From Cardiocondyla obscurior (taxonomy: Eukaryota; Arthropoda; Insecta; Hymenoptera; Formicidae): DNA of 64,000 nt. Below the pieces are notes generated by a model. It made no database searches, was not told where the DNA came from, and saw nothing but the letters and a program-made list of their open reading frames with translations. The translations under genes were made by a program, and so were the position numbers. The stretch covers positions 11,510,001 through 11,574,000 of the forward strand of contig NC_091864.1 of the NCBI RefSeq assembly GCF_019399895.1, written 5' to 3'. Shown here in pieces: positions 1 through 13,920 of the stretch (the first letter of the stretch is position 1; each line of letters begins with the position of its first letter).

Positions 1-2000
1 GTTTTTTTTCTGAATTAACAAATGAAGCACGTTTATATTAACGAAAAAGTTAAAGTGCACTGTAAATATGTATTTAAGTTCAAGCGTTATTGAGGAAAAA
101 ATAATCGTTTATAATTTTTTAGTTGCAACAAGACAATTCTTATTCTCAATAACTGAATTTTTTTTTTTTTTTTTTTTAAATGTTATACAAAATTGGCTTT
201 CAGTACATTATCGTAACATCAATGATAATCTTAATGGCGAGTCAGTAGTACGAATCAATTAAATGCATTAATAATTAAATTGAAAGTATTACAAATTATT
301 CGAAGAGGCACTTCAAAGAATAACGTGACAAGAGAAATCAGATGCTTCGGCGAATAATAGCCAGCATTTGCGTACTTGTGAAAGCAAACATCAGATTTGT
401 ACTTATCGAAAAATATACTCGAATATTGTTTAGCTTGTTATAAAATAAGTTTGTGCAAATATTCTGTTTTTCCTTTTTTTTTAAATTTTAATCAATTTCT
501 GGGCTACCATGTTGTACATTAAATCCATCATTTATTTACGGAGTAAAATATATTTTAGTATGATTCGCAAGAAGATGTGCATATAAATTGAATTATTATT
601 ACTCTAAAAATGTTTACATTTCTGAGAGAAATAAAATCGTGTGGTTTTAATAAATCGTGAAACTATAATACACAAATGGTGATTTCTTGCATCTATATTA
701 ATCGTTATAATATGTATATCGATTGGTATGATTGAGATTTTACCTAGGATTCTCTATATTAATTGGTTTCTTTATTTGTACGTTAATTAAAAATGTGATT
801 TTATAAATTTTTCCTTATAAAAAAGTAAAAAAATTAATATCTAGTTTCCGATTAATATTAATAATTTTTTTGTACAGTGTAATTAGAATATTATAACTTT
901 ATCTATTATAACAGAAATGTAATTTGAAATTAATATCTATTTTCTGTTAAATTATTATTTTGAATTAGAATTAACTGACTTCTTTAATGCACAATGTATT
1001 AACGTAATGATATGGATTTCTTTTTTTATAATGCCTTTAGGAATTTTTCCATTGAAAAGTACACATAAATTTTCAGTTATATTAAAATACACATATATAG
1101 ATTTATCAACATAAAATATGTATTTTATCGAATATTGAAGCGTGGCAATGTAAAAGAATTTAATTTCACATTTTATATAAGCTCCTTATTCGTAGTTGGC
1201 AAATATTAAATATTATAATTTTTTTTTATTTTTAAAACTAATTTAAATACAAAAAAAGTAATGTGTAAAATATTTAACTTGAAAATATTTTCTAGTTTAT
1301 CAAAATGTATATTAATGTAATGTTTTTATGACGGACACGCAGTATTTTTTTTTTTTTGCTATGGCACGACAGAGAAAATTAACGCCAAAAGTACCTTGTG
1401 AGTTTATCTACTTAAATAAGTTTATCGAAGCTGTCAGAATTTTTTTGCGTATAAAGCTTCTATTTGCGATTTAATGAATGGGGCAGCCGATACAATCGGT
1501 TTTAAAATGCGGACATATATTCGCGTCAGATAACAGCAGTTAACGGCATAACTTACTGTGATTTACGGGCAATACGGTCGTATTTTTATGGCACACTGTT
1601 CCATTAGCTTCGATGTGCATGATTTATGCAAAGTGTTCTTGGCACTCTCTCTAGCTCTCTCTTTCTTTCTTCCGTGGGTGGCACGAGACTACTTTTATAC
1701 GTCCACTCACGAAAGTCGACCGCGTATAAATATGCCTTGTCTACACCCGCTTGTATATCGCGTGTAAAGTTCAGGAGCGACTTTCCGGAGTCTGCAGTTA
1801 ATAATTTTCGGAAGTCACCGGCAGCTGACCGGAAAACGTACGTGTCGATAGAAATGTGTTTTCTATTTTATCGCACCGACTAATTTAATTAGTGGAAAAG
1901 GGGAAAAGCCTTTAACCCTCAATGGTTCATTTGACTCTCTAATTAAAAACTCGATCGGGTTACGAAGTACTGATCGCGTTGCGCCCTTTTCTTATTGCAG
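1..2000 (+). other. intron upstream of first visible exon (3' end)
   Basis: This stretch is intronic by inference: the exon at 2001 begins mid-Ig1 after a good acceptor. Bases 1-1450 are strongly AT-rich with a 20-base poly-T at 158-177. From about 1480 the sequence becomes mixed. A CT-rich stretch lies at about 1645-1675. I find no gene. The short frames at 1558-1883 overlap each other in different frames and contain the CT-rich repeat, so they are taken as chance. Confidence 0.7.
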
Positions 2001-2214
2001 GTATCCTGGGTGCGTAGACGAGGGGAGGAACTTCATATCCTCACCATTGGCCTCGACACGTACGCGAGTGACTCCAGATTTTCTCTGGCCTTTGAGAAGC
2101 CTAATGACTGGCGATTGCTTCTGCACCCGGCTACGGAACGTGATGCCGGCGTTTACGAGTGTCAAGTTAGCGCCCACCCACCATTAATCAGAACTGTCCA
2201 TCTAGCGGTGTCAG
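2001..2214 (+). CDS. dpr (paralogue unresolved): Dpr exon: second half of Ig1 domain
   Basis: The exon enters in phase 0 after the acceptor ccttttcttattgcag and leaves with one base of a split codon before the donor gtaagt. It encodes 71 whole codons. It starts VSWVRRR, containing the invariant Ig core Trp, and continues ELHILTIGLDTYASDSRF, the family signature HILT...TY.SD.RF. It then has the strand-F motif DAGVYECQVSAHP with the second Ig cysteine. In known Dpr proteins this half of Ig1 carries much of the face that contacts DIP receptors. The first Ig1 cysteine must be in an exon upstream of this window. A 61-residue frame lies antisense across the exon, but it has no recognisable content and I treat it as a shadow. 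The nearest alternative is a general Ig-superfamily protein such as a lachesin or DIP, but the HILT/DAGVYECQVS combination is Dpr-specific. Confidence 0.93.
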
Positions 2215-5200
2215 GTAAGTGAGCGCGTCATTGCGTATATGTTCATCTGACCATCCGGGACTTGGCAACCTCGAAGCAATCAAGGGCTGCTCTATTTCCT
2301 ACTACTAACGATATGCACTTTGATCTGACGACCGCATTGCGGCCCATAAATTACGAAGTTTGTATAGATGGTTCCGAAATCGCTACCATTATCAAGTATC
2401 AAACATTAAATTTAAAAGAAGAACAAGAGTATATCAGATTTATTTTTAATTAAAAGAGAATATTCAAATTTCAAAATCTAAATTAAGGTTTTTGTTAAAA
2501 AATATTTCGGATCGTTAAAATAATTACTTCGCAACGAAAATATGTGAAATTCGAGGCATCCTGTGTCGTCAGCTTGTTATATATATCTTTCTGTTTTTCA
2601 TATAATCGTTACGATACTTGTTTCACAATGCGCGGCTTAATTCGTAGGTATTCGCGTATTAACGCGAATGAAGACTAATTACGCTAATGACGACGATGAA
2701 AGGTCATATGTGCATTATTATCTTAATCTACTTTTATAAAGTACTACTAAAGTAGAAAGTCGTTCTCGGTAGATACATAATCCATGTGTCCCGTGGCGCG
2801 TTTTCGCTGGACCATAAATCACGGTAGCCACGTCGTTAGGGTCGTCCTCTTCGTGGCATAATGGCGATCTCGATGCTGTAACGATGTTCTCGCGGCACCC
2901 ACGTCCCACGCCACTTAATTGGAGTCCCTTCCCTTATACTCGCGTCCTCCCTTTCTTCCATTTTCTATTCGCGCGTACCTATATTTTTATTTCATTATTG
3001 ACGATGCAGTTACGGCGATCTATGATGCGCGAGCTTGTACGATTTCGCGTGCGTACGTTCGGCGAAAGTCGGGGAATACGGTAACTGAATTACGGTCCCG
3101 GTTATGGTCTCATCGCTCCCCTTTATAGCCGCAGCAAAGATATTTAACTTCAATAACCAAGTGTAATTTCTAACGCACAGTAAGCTCATTATCATCTATC
3201 ATCTGTGCATAATCGACTTGCGCCGGATAATTCGTGACTGACTCAGCCGACTATCAATGATTGATTGATAGCGAGCAATATCGCAGTTGTCAGGTATATT
3301 TGATTAATAACGGACGTAAGACTAATAGACACTTTGAAGATCAAATTCGGGTTTTCATCTACAGCGTCCGATGATATCTCTATAGCCTGACGGTTTTAGC
3401 TCCTCGGTACGTATAGTTGAGCGAATAGTTCGACCGAGATTAATGAGACTGACGCACGTTGAAAAGAGAAACTTGGAACACTTGCAGCTTCAGAATTTAT
3501 ATATTCGAATAAGAGCTATTATACATATATATACACACCATATTTATACGCGCAGAATAACTGTAAATTAATTACTGCCACGAGCGCGTGAGTGGCGCAT
3601 GTCGCTAAGTATAAATTTACGATAACGAGCGGCTTGAAATCGTTTCCGGAAAATTTCCTCTTTTTATAAATACGCTATTCTTTTCTTCAGCAGACAGTTT
3701 TAAATCTTGCGTTTTTATTGATCAAGAAAACAAGTTTGTTCTTTTCTACGGGGTTATTTTATTTTATTTTTTTTTTTGTTAAAGTTTTTAAAATCCAATT
3801 ATAATAGGATCTGTACGCGACGGTGGAAATAATTAACGGACATGTGCAAGAAGGGAAGATACGTCTAATTAAACGTAAGATGCGTCTCAAAGTTGCCGCG
3901 TATTTTACTGTATTTGTATTATACATGCCGGTGTAATCTCGATGTGATAAATTGCTCGCGCTTGTTAGCCTGAAGTACATCGGAAAAGAAACATGGTGGT
4001 AAGAATACCAGTGGTACATAGCGAAAGATAGAGGACGAGGCGAGAAACGAGACAGAGAGCGCACGGGAGATGAAATCAATATAGGTATGCAGATATCGAA
4101 ATATTTTTCAGTCACCGTGGCTGCAATAGAGGGTTATGAAATATCTGACCGAAATACCAGGTACAGGGTTGGAATAAATTCTGTGTTCTGTGAAATAAAC
4201 GGAATATTCTGCGGACCCAACTGGTGGAACGAACGATTGCGGTATATTATTCTTCCTACATATCGTTCGGCTTTCGTTTTAAGTTTTTAAAATCCGCTCA
4301 AGCGTATCATTTTCCATAACTTTCGCCCGAGTATCGGCTAGTGAAGATCTCCCTTGTACATTAAGAATCTCTCGAGGAATAGGATATAGGGCTCCCCGGA
4401 ACAGCTTGACCGAGAAATATCTCAGTCCCCTTCGCCGATATGATTTTCTAATACGAATCTCTTAACGTGTACATATATACATACGCGCGCAGAGAGCACA
4501 TTTCTTATATTTTTATTCTACGATTCACGCGTCGTGAAACTTTGTTACTTTTGCTTTGGTGTTTCCGCTGCGTCGCGACTTTTTTCAATTTATTATATCG
4601 TTCTGAAGCGGGTGGGAGGGAAAAAAAAAAATTCGCGAGTAATGATTTCCTTTGAGAACGTGCCGATGCGTTCGTTAGCGAACAAGAATTCTTAGGCTTT
4701 TTCTTCTTTTTTTTTCTGTTTTTTTTTTTTTTTTATCCATCTTCGCTTGCGCATTTCCACGTCTAGCTTACTCGCCGCTCTGCCCTTATCGCGCGCAAAG
4801 ATTTCTATAATGACCCGTAAAAGTTGCGACGGGCAGCGGCATCATTTATTATCGCGACTTTACTTTTCTTTCGCTCTTATCTTTCCATTAATCAAAAAGC
4901 CATCGTTGTCTCCCAATGAGCTATTTATGTTATCACGCGCGGGCCGAGATAACATTGTTCATTGTTACGCGGCTTTAAATGCCGTTCAACATCGGCGAGT
5001 GGGCTCGCCTACGCAGAAATAAAGTTGCGTTACGGAACTTAAGAAATAATTCCTGGTCGACGGCACTGTCCCGGGGCTTTATTTCTGGCAAGCGTTCAAA
5101 TAGTTAGAAACTTAAATTTCGCGAGCGACGGCGGCTTTTCCGAGGGCGTAAACTGCTTGCGCGAAGTGCCCAGTCTCTCGTTTCGCTACCGGTCTACATT

Positions 5201-5615
5201 GAGCTTTGTCGTTGTGAATTTTACGAGCTTCGAGCCACATTCTAATCGGATTCCCATAATGGCCCATCGATTGATGTCGACGCGGTGCAAGAAAAGAGCG
5301 CGAAATTAATACACGAAAAGGGAAAAAGGGAGAGAGCGCGTTTCTTTGTCACTTCGAGCAATTAATGTACAAAATTGGAAGTCTTTTATAAAATGAAATG
5401 GCATGGAAGACCTTTCCTCTTCCTTCCCGGATCGTTTTAATGCCCTTACCTAATCGATTACTTGTCATCGGGAAAAGCTGCCGCTGCATGCGCGCCATTC
5501 TTCGAACGTGGATTTCATTTTATATTCACTTAATATGCCGAGAAAGGATATGCCGATCCTGATGTGGCTTAGAAATGGCGGATTTTCGCATAGACGCGAT
5601 ATGTATTGCACGCGA

Positions 5616-5637
5616 CTGCCGGGAAGCTGCCGGGAAG
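5616..5637. repeat. 11-bp tandem duplication
   Basis: CTGCCGGGAAG twice in tandem. A local slippage-type duplication. Confidence 0.8.
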
Positions 5638-8600
5638 AATATTCAAGCGATTAGATCGGGAAACGAAGTCGATCGAGAGCGTCGCTTTTCGAAGGTTGTA
5701 CGTGCGATGCGGGATTTTCGGGATTGGTCTTTCTACGACGACGACCACATTCGCAGACGAACGTTCCGTTATAAAGTCGAGAGAGCCGGAGAATATAGGG
5801 ATCCTAACGGCAGCTTATGCAATCCCACGCCTTTCGCGAGACGGGGGAAGAAAGGATACGTGTACTCGACTACGGGTCGCCACCCGCTTTCCTTTACCGT
5901 ACACGTTCCGACGCTCCCGTCTCAGTTGGCCGGAATAAATCAAGGCTTGCCAATACCGGGTGCTATCGAGGTCTTATTACACAGTCGCGACCAGTCCGTA
6001 GGGTAGGTACCTAGCCGCGCTTATTTACAAAGAAAAGTTTACTCCCTCAACAATCGATTCTTCTTTTCTTCACTCTATCCTTTTCTCCCGTTCTCATTAC
6101 GGCGTATCCAAAAGTCGTAATTCTCGCCCGGACTGAAAAGCGGATTGCACCAAATTTCCGTTAGCGAGCATAACTTCGATACTTCATCTTCTGCCTCTCA
6201 CTCAATAATAGATATCGCATTCGAACCGTTAAAATATTAAAACGACATTTAATTTCTATTTTTTTTTTTTTTTTTTTAAAGTAACCGTTCGCAGCACTCG
6301 TGTTCGGAGAGGCATTAAAAAATTATTACGGTATTGATTCGAAGGTTATACCGTCTCTCCTATCCTATTCGCGCGCGAAGTTTTGAATGGCGAATATGAT
6401 CGATCGCGTAGTAATCGTGTGATCTCTTATCCGTTCTTATTCGTTGCGAAATAGCTCGGCTGCATTCACAGCCAAGAATCCGTCATAGTAATATTGCCGA
6501 CGACAAAAGAACGCTTGCGCAAATTCCGACCTGTCGCTCTATCGCTCGCGCAAAATTACATCGACGAATTCCTCGTCGTGAATCTTTCGGCGCCGAGAGA
6601 GAGATATCCGGAGAGAGAGAAAAGAGACGGAAGACGACAGCGGGGGGACATTATCCCGGCGAAACAATGAGTTCCCGCTTTGCGTCTGGCGGCAACGTTT
6701 TTCTCGCCGCCTCCGTAATAGCGTCGCGTTAGATTATGCTTCGTAATGCTTTATAAACGAGCCGCCCTGCCGTCGTTTTACCGGCGTGGTAAATTTTCAT
6801 CCTCGACCGCGCGACAAGATCGAACCTTAAGTAACCGTGGCACGGTTTTTCGCGCGAGGGAAACTCAAGCCGACGGGATCCTAAACTGCCGCTGCAATTG
6901 CGCTTGTTACACCGGCAATTTTCGGATGCCTCGGTACTACTATCGCGACGCAGACGCTTTATCTTTCCTAATGGCTGTTATCGTTCTCTGCCTCTTATCG
7001 CATTCGATGTTAGGGATTCTTACCGAATCGTAGAGAGCTAACTTGGAAAGTGCTTACATCAGCGGCGTTATTAACGCGATCGTCCATTAAAATAGCAGCA
7101 GACGCTGTTGCCAAGCACGCGAGCTTGCGATTTTCTACGGGAATTCGGTTCGACCTGAACCTGCTATAATTCTCGCGAGAGACAGTTATAGGCGCATCGG
7201 CGTTCTTCAAATAAAGAGAAACGCCAGAGTACCGGGACGTCTATTTCGACGGTGCTGACGAGCTCGAATAGTTTTTGTGCTCGACGCGATTTCATCGATA
7301 ACTTCGATCGCCGAGTATTTCACGCCAGATTTCTACGCGTTAAAATTTCCGGTCTCCACGATTCTATTTATATTATACAGGACCTTTGCGAATTTTATTT
7401 TAAAACGGAAACGCGGAGATTAAATTGTCGCCGCGATATTGACCGATTATTCTTTGCTTGACTGATTTCGTGCCGTGAGTTCTAAACGACGGGACTATCG
7501 CGACAACATCCTTCGAGCACCGGGTTAACTGATATGTAATAATTAGTACCAGTCGTTCAGCATTTCACACACGAATTACGCGAACATTTTCGCTATCTGC
7601 GTGCTGGATCGTGGACAAGCGGAATGCTGAAGTGAAAACATTAACGACACGCGAAACCCGTTGCTGCTCTTAGGTTATTTACTTCAACCGCTATGGAGTT
7701 CTACACATTATAAATTAATGTATACGTCGAATATTATATTGAATGTTCATTTAAATGTATAACGATGTTTTAGCTGGTGAATTATTATATGTAATAATTT
7801 TCTTTAACGTAAAAGAAGCAAAAGTAAGTAGAGCACGCGAAACCCGCGCTTTGTAATGTTAAAGTAATATTAAATTTGCAATGTACAAGATACGATACAA
7901 GAGTATCGATAGACAAAAAAGAAAAAAAAAGAAAAGAAAAAAAAAACAGAGTTATATCGAGTTTCGCACGCAATTTATTATCTTTTGAAGGGAATATATT
8001 AATGGTGGATATTCTTACAGTCTTCCCGTCTCAGCAAATTTGTTCGCTCAACAACGTCTCGTGCGCGCATTATCTAATATTCGAACGCGCGGAATCGAGT
8101 TGGCAAATCACAGAAGATTGAGATTTGGGACGCACGGCTAGTTCTCGAGCCGCGTAATCTAGATGATAACGCGCAGATTAAGTCCGACGCCGAAATACCG
8201 AGAGTTAATCGCATTCACGGGACACGCAGCGTCCCAGAAGCGTATAATTATCGCGCCCAAGCGTTTAACATCGAACTGGCTGCCTCGGAGGGATTCCTAT
8301 GGCGGTACCGACGATCCTAATTTCTCAGGGGCCAACGTTAAAACCCACCCTAATTCGCTGACTCGTAGATACCGAGATGAGTTTTGTCCGCAACTGCCTC
8401 TTACTTTCTTTTCCGCGCCTCGCGCTTTCCATCGAGCCTCGCGATACTTTTTATTTCGTAAGCAATTTCAATAATAATCCCAGAAACTTTTTTGCAACGG
8501 GGGAGTGTGGGGACTGAATATTTTTCTGCGATATGGCAAATCCAAATACGAATATTATGTTTTCGAGGAAAATGAGATTAAAGGATCGAGAGGGATATAG

Positions 8601-9582
8601 CGTCGAACCGCCAACTGCAGACAAATCGATCGTTAACTATAATGGTTGAAATACACGTATAACCACCATACTCGGTGCGCATTTAGCGACAGCTTTGTAT
8701 GCGACCGCTATCATTTAATATCTCGTTAACGTTGTCGCACGTGGAGACGCTTGATCGCGCACGCCAAATAACAACCATCTATTAACGCGTCGTCGATTAT
8801 ATAAGCACGAGTGGGCGTTGCAAGTACTTGTACCATGCGATGCGAATTATCAATCAGTCACTTCTAACGGTATCTATTAATTAACAGTAACAAGATTAAC
8901 AAAAGAGGATTTTCTCTCGATTAACAAACGCATTAGTACGATTTATTTAAAAGCTACCCTCGCGTAGATTTATCTTCCCGTCGTTATTACGTGTATTAAT
9001 TAATTTCCCTCCTTGGCTGCCATTCACCGGCAGCACTTTACAACTAACAGCAATCGATGAAAATAAGATATTTCGCGTAATAAAAGTGCGACGCGATCAA
9101 ATTATCGCGCGCATTATAATTAGTTGAAATTGCATTAATGATAATTACATTGCGATCTCGAAGAAAATAGACTTCGGATGTTAGAAAATTAATCATGTTT
9201 TTTTTTCTTTTTTTTTTTTTTTTAAGCTGAATTATTTTTATTGATATTGATTTTATTTAGTCAGTGTCTTGCATAATCGAGGCATGTGAGAAAGTAATGA
9301 AATTAATTTAAAACAAATGTAAAAATTCTTGAATAGAATGCGTGAATTATGTTAAATAAGTTCTTCCCGGATCGAGGTTGCATATAGGAAACGTTTCGTA
9401 ACGACATATTTTCGCGATGTATCTTTGTACTCCATCTCGTTTGGTCAAAAATTAGATAATTTCTAATGCAATAAGTACAGGGGTTAGAGCAATTCGAGCT
9501 GCATGGAAGCGGAAGTACTTTCTCAAATGCAAACAGCAACCGCAGGGGTTTCTCCACTGACTGAGAGTTCGCCACGCGTATG

Positions 9583-9642
<60 letters not shown>
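9583..9642. repeat. TA microsatellite
   Basis: A nearly pure TA dinucleotide run of 60 bases with one C near 9592. It creates the IYIYIY strings in overlapping minus-strand frames, which are therefore not genes. Likely length-polymorphic. Confidence 0.95.
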
Positions 9643-9644
<2 letters not shown>

Positions 9645-10481
9645 GTGTATTTGCCGTTAAACTGCAAAAGTTGCGTATGTAAATTGAGTCTTCTCTCGTG
9701 GCGATAGCTGTGTCGTTCGGAACTAGCGTGATTTTGTCGTGGCGCCGCGCATCTGGCCCGCCGACTCTCCGGAATCTTCCATAAATAAATGCATGAGCGC
9801 GTGCACATATGTACAGAGAACGAATATGATGCATACACGTGTAAACGGGTAGGATATATCGCACATTCCTAACTCGTTCGTTCACGGATTGATGTAGCAT
9901 GGGCGGTAGAAACGCGTCCACGTAATGGTCGAACGGTGCTGTGACGATTACCCATCTTTCTGCTCGCGTACCTTTTTTTTTTTTCTGCTCTAAAGCCCAT
10001 GCACACACGACAATCACATTTTTTTCTCACGCGTATTGAATCACGTGTTCATATGCATATAGAAATTCTTTTGTCGAGGGAAATAGGTTTGCAAAGAGAG
10101 CCGCGTATGGGGAATTGTTTTTGCACGCACTTTTAGCTTGATTTTTAATTCAGCTTCACGAGTTGACAAAGAGGCGGCGCGATTAAAAACGTATGCCTCC
10201 ACTTTTAATGAAATTCATAGATACGTATAAATGCATAGAAATTAACGAAGTTACATCTTTAGATTATGTGCTCAGGGTATTTTCATTTAAACATAGCTGA
10301 AACAATCAGTATGCATCTGTGCGAATGTACGGTACTTGCTTACGGTATGAAACTACGATCAATTCTCGTGGGAGATGCTGCTACACCGAGTGCATTGTTA
10401 ATACTCTCCAAGGTATAAACGAAAACAATATGCAGAGAAACTACGAAGAACAATAGTCGGGGAGAATAATCGACCGTGATC

Positions 10482-10513
10482 GCTGGCATACTTTGCCAAG
10501 TAGATATGCCAGC
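10482..10513. repeat. 9-bp perfect inverted repeat
   Basis: GCTGGCATA (10482-10490) and TATGCCAGC (10505-10513) are separated by 14 bases. A small potential hairpin; function unknown. Confidence 0.7.
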
Positions 10514-10699
10514 TATTTATTACGGGAAGGGATTATGTTTCTCAATAACGAAAATACGAATACAAGTTATCGGGAGAGTGCAAGATATACTAATGCGAGA
10601 AAGATAAGTAATTTATGACGTAGCAATAAGCGTCCTGGGTTCTATTAGCGATTATTATAGCAGGTGGCCTGAAAGGCATCAGGTGATGGCAAATCAGCT

Positions 10700-12060
10700 C
10701 AAAGAGTGAGTTTAATGATTATATAAAATTACCTTTGTAAAAAAGGTAGAATTATTTCGAAATTATATTGAATATTCTTTTATATAATTGAATATAAATT
10801 AATGACTAATTTATGGGTAATTTATGAAATATTCTGCTTTCTGCAACGAGATATTGATTTTACTATTTTATTTTATTTTAATGCAAAGTCTAATTAGTGC
10901 GGTACAAAAAAAAACCATATATAGGTTATAATCAAATTAGCGCATTATAAAAATAAATTTAATTAATAAGTAAAACTTTTATTTAATACATTAAATAAAA
11001 TAACGTATGCACGCACACATCCATATATACATATATCCGGAATTTATTTTTATTGCATTAATTTATATTGAACTTTAAAAGGATTCAGCGAGTTCAAACA
11101 CGAAATTAAAATTTTGTTTTAATAATATTTGAATAAAAGAAAAGAAAGAAGAGAAATAAAATAATACATTTAAATATAAAAAATTTGTTCTACATTCTTT
11201 ATAAATTGAATAAAGTATAATTCAAAAAATTTTTATTTCACATAGATACGTGGGTTCAATCTTTTTGTCATTTGTGCACATTATAAAAATACTTTAATAG
11301 ACACTTTTAAACTAAATTTTATTTTTCTTTATCCGTATATTCTTAAAAGTTTGATATTTATATCATATTTACGCGCATCTTAAATTTAATTTTGATAAAG
11401 TTTTTATAAATTTATTACTCTTGATTAAAATAATAAGAAAACTTATTATTATTAATACGCCGTGCAGCAACAGCGTTGCAGCAAACTACGTCGTAATATA
11501 ACGTGGAAATATATTCGAATTAGCGGAACATTGAAAATAATTAATATTTCAATATATAATCACATGTACGAAATAACATTAAATAATTAATTTCAAACAA
11601 TAAGCAAAATAATAATTACCCACGATTACATTACCGTCGTTCGATACCTTCGAGGTTTTTATTTTCCAAGTTTCTTCGTTGTGTTATTCCAACAATACTT
11701 GCTCACGAAAAGACAGTTAATTATCATTCGTAGTAACGTAGTCGTTACTAATTACGCGCGACGTTTTGCGCAATACTTTGTTGCGGCTTGCTCGTCATAA
11801 ATGTCTATTATTCGTAGTCCTTAATTATAAAAATTATAATTTGAGAAATAACGACACAGGCGTTATGTGCGTTTGCCTCAACGTTCCTCGTATGAAGAAT
11901 AATTAATCGATCTTGCATAAAATTTCCGCGTTATCGTGTTAACAAATATCAATTTTCGTGCGCGGATACGTGTGCACCGCTCTAATAAATATTTAAAACT
12001 TAATTAAATATATATTTTGTTCCATTTAAAGTAATTACTAATGCATGATCGCGACGTATC
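10700..12060. other. strongly AT-rich block
   Basis: For example, only 8 of 60 bases at 10741-10800 are G or C. No frames of note and no recognisable element. Confidence 0.7.
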
Positions 12061-12425
12061 GCGGCTTTACGTGAGTGAAACAATTTTGATCCGCGACACT
12101 TTGAACGTTCTCACCGGAACCAGTCGCTCAATCGGAAAACGAGAGAAAACACATTTAAATTAAAGAAAGCACGCCATCAAAAAATAAAAAAGATTTTTGT
12201 AATGAAATGATAACTGCTTTAATGAATTATTGCCGGGCGGATATTTAGTTAATCAAGTAAAATAGTAATTGCTGTTTGCTGATGGGAAACGATAACGTTC
12301 ACTTGTCGCCACCATGTTACGAGAAATAATATTGCCGTGTAACAGGCGACATCGAGCTTGAAATTTGTGGTAAAACGCAGCGTCGAGTTGTTTTCCACGA
12401 ATAACCTGCCGTAACATACGCTAAC

Positions 12426-12427
12426 AA

Positions 12428-12479
<52 letters not shown>

Positions 12480-12486
12480 AAAAAAA
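12426..12486. repeat. poly-A / TA / poly-A compound repeat
   Basis: An 11-base A run, about 40 bases of TA, then an A run. A simple-sequence tract only. Confidence 0.95.
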
Positions 12487-13503
12487 GGGAAAAAATCGCT
12501 GCGTTGTTGCGTATCAAGACTAGAGCGTTATCATGCGCGTGATGAAAAACTGACGGCGTTGTCACAGCGATAATATTTCTCTATGTGACGAACACTACAG
12601 CTTCGCATGCGCGAGTAACGAATGCCATCCAGTTCAATCAGCTAACTGCGCGTCAAGTCAATCATTTGTCAAAGCAAGTATTTTATATAATTTATTTATT
12701 TATTTATTTTTTTATTATTGGAATTCAAGAGGATCGGCAGATAACGAGTGAGCAATTTCTCACGTCGCGATATTATCTCTCGTAACACGGTAGTGACGAA
12801 GTGAACATTATCATTTTCTGTCCAGCGAGTAATAATTCATTTTCCACCTGATTACGTAAAATCGCATTTGTTGATTTCTCTCGGCACGTGAAATTTATAA
12901 CCTTTTCCGATGTTTCTCTGTTAAAAAATTTCGATTCTAATTAATCTCGCGAATATAATTATTAAAATGCAGCAGCCCATGTAGAACATTTTATAAATAT
13001 ATACTGAAGACTGTTAATTTAAATAGCAGTTGAGAGGGACTGTAACACGTGTAAATTTAACTGATTAACTATGTAATAATTAGTAGACTTTTCAAAGTTT
13101 GTTACACTTTAACGAAATAAAATTCAAAGTTGGAGGCAAAAAGGGCGTTAATACGGTTAGATTAAAAATTAATAAACTTTTAATGCCTAATATGAGTTCT
13201 AATTTCATTTAAGTTCTATTAGCCACACCTGGCTGGCTTTAACAGAATAGCAGAGAAGGCAAGTTTCTTTATTAGAGCCCCGCGTCGAAAGCAACAGATA
13301 ATTAATATTTTCACGGGAAATATTTCACGGGATGCGTGATTAGACGCGAATAGTGCATGAGAAAATTTCGTAGCGGTGCGCAATATGTAATTGGACCAGA
13401 ATTAAATGTTGATTTTCTTTTACATCATGCATACCGTTCATATCGAGACGTATTCTTTTTGCGCGCTCGCTAATTAATACATAGGATTTGCGGCATTAAC
13501 GTT

Positions 13504-13556
13504 AAAAAAAAATATATATATACATATATGTGAAAAAAAAAAAATAAATAAATAAA
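13504..13556. repeat. A-rich and TA-rich simple repeat with AAAT units
   Basis: An A run, a short TA run, an A run, then three AAAT/AATA units. It marks the edge of the CpG-rich patch that follows. Confidence 0.85.
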
Positions 13557-13569
13557 CCGATGCAACTTT

Positions 13570-13920
13570 TTCTGCGATGATGTTTTTCTGACCGTACGAA
13601 AAGCTTGGCGCGCACCGCGCGGCGACGCGCATTAGATCTTTTCATGGTGCACCGACTTCGGGCAAAGCTTTTAGCTCGCCGGGCTGATTTACGAAATGGC
13701 AGAAGGCCCTTTTCCAGCAACGTTTCACGTCGCTCGTCTCGCGGCTGGCCGGCGGCGTTGTTCCCCGACCGATGCGGCAGCCGGGGCGCGCTCTCTCTTC
13801 GCGACTACTACCTCGTTTTTCTCGGTTTCGCTCCGGTAAATAACGTCGGAGTAGGTTTGGGCGCGGCGAGAAAAATTAATGCCCGCCGCGGGCCTAGTGG
13901 TTCTTGAAGCTTTGCTGGAT
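13570..13920. other. CpG-rich patch in intron
   Basis: GC-rich with frequent CpG, directly after an A-rich repeat. The chance frames on the two strands (72 and 100 residues) have low-complexity Arg/Ala-rich content and no domain. Confidence 0.45.

Noticed and set aside
1992..2177. 61-codon frame antisense to the first Dpr exon
   Set aside because: A shadow of the real exon; the plus strand has clear Dpr motifs and splice sites.
2650..2669. ATTCGCGT / ACGCGAAT 8-bp hairpin
   Set aside because: A perfect but short stem with no companion copies or motif context; within what chance would give in 64 kb.
5575..6006. 143-codon open frame
   Set aside because: Overlaps a 110-codon frame in another phase, and no domain or signal peptide is visible.
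9452..10017. Minus-strand frames of 128 and 164 codons
   Set aside because: Kept open by the TA microsatellite, which reads as alternating Ile/Tyr; no other protein-like content.
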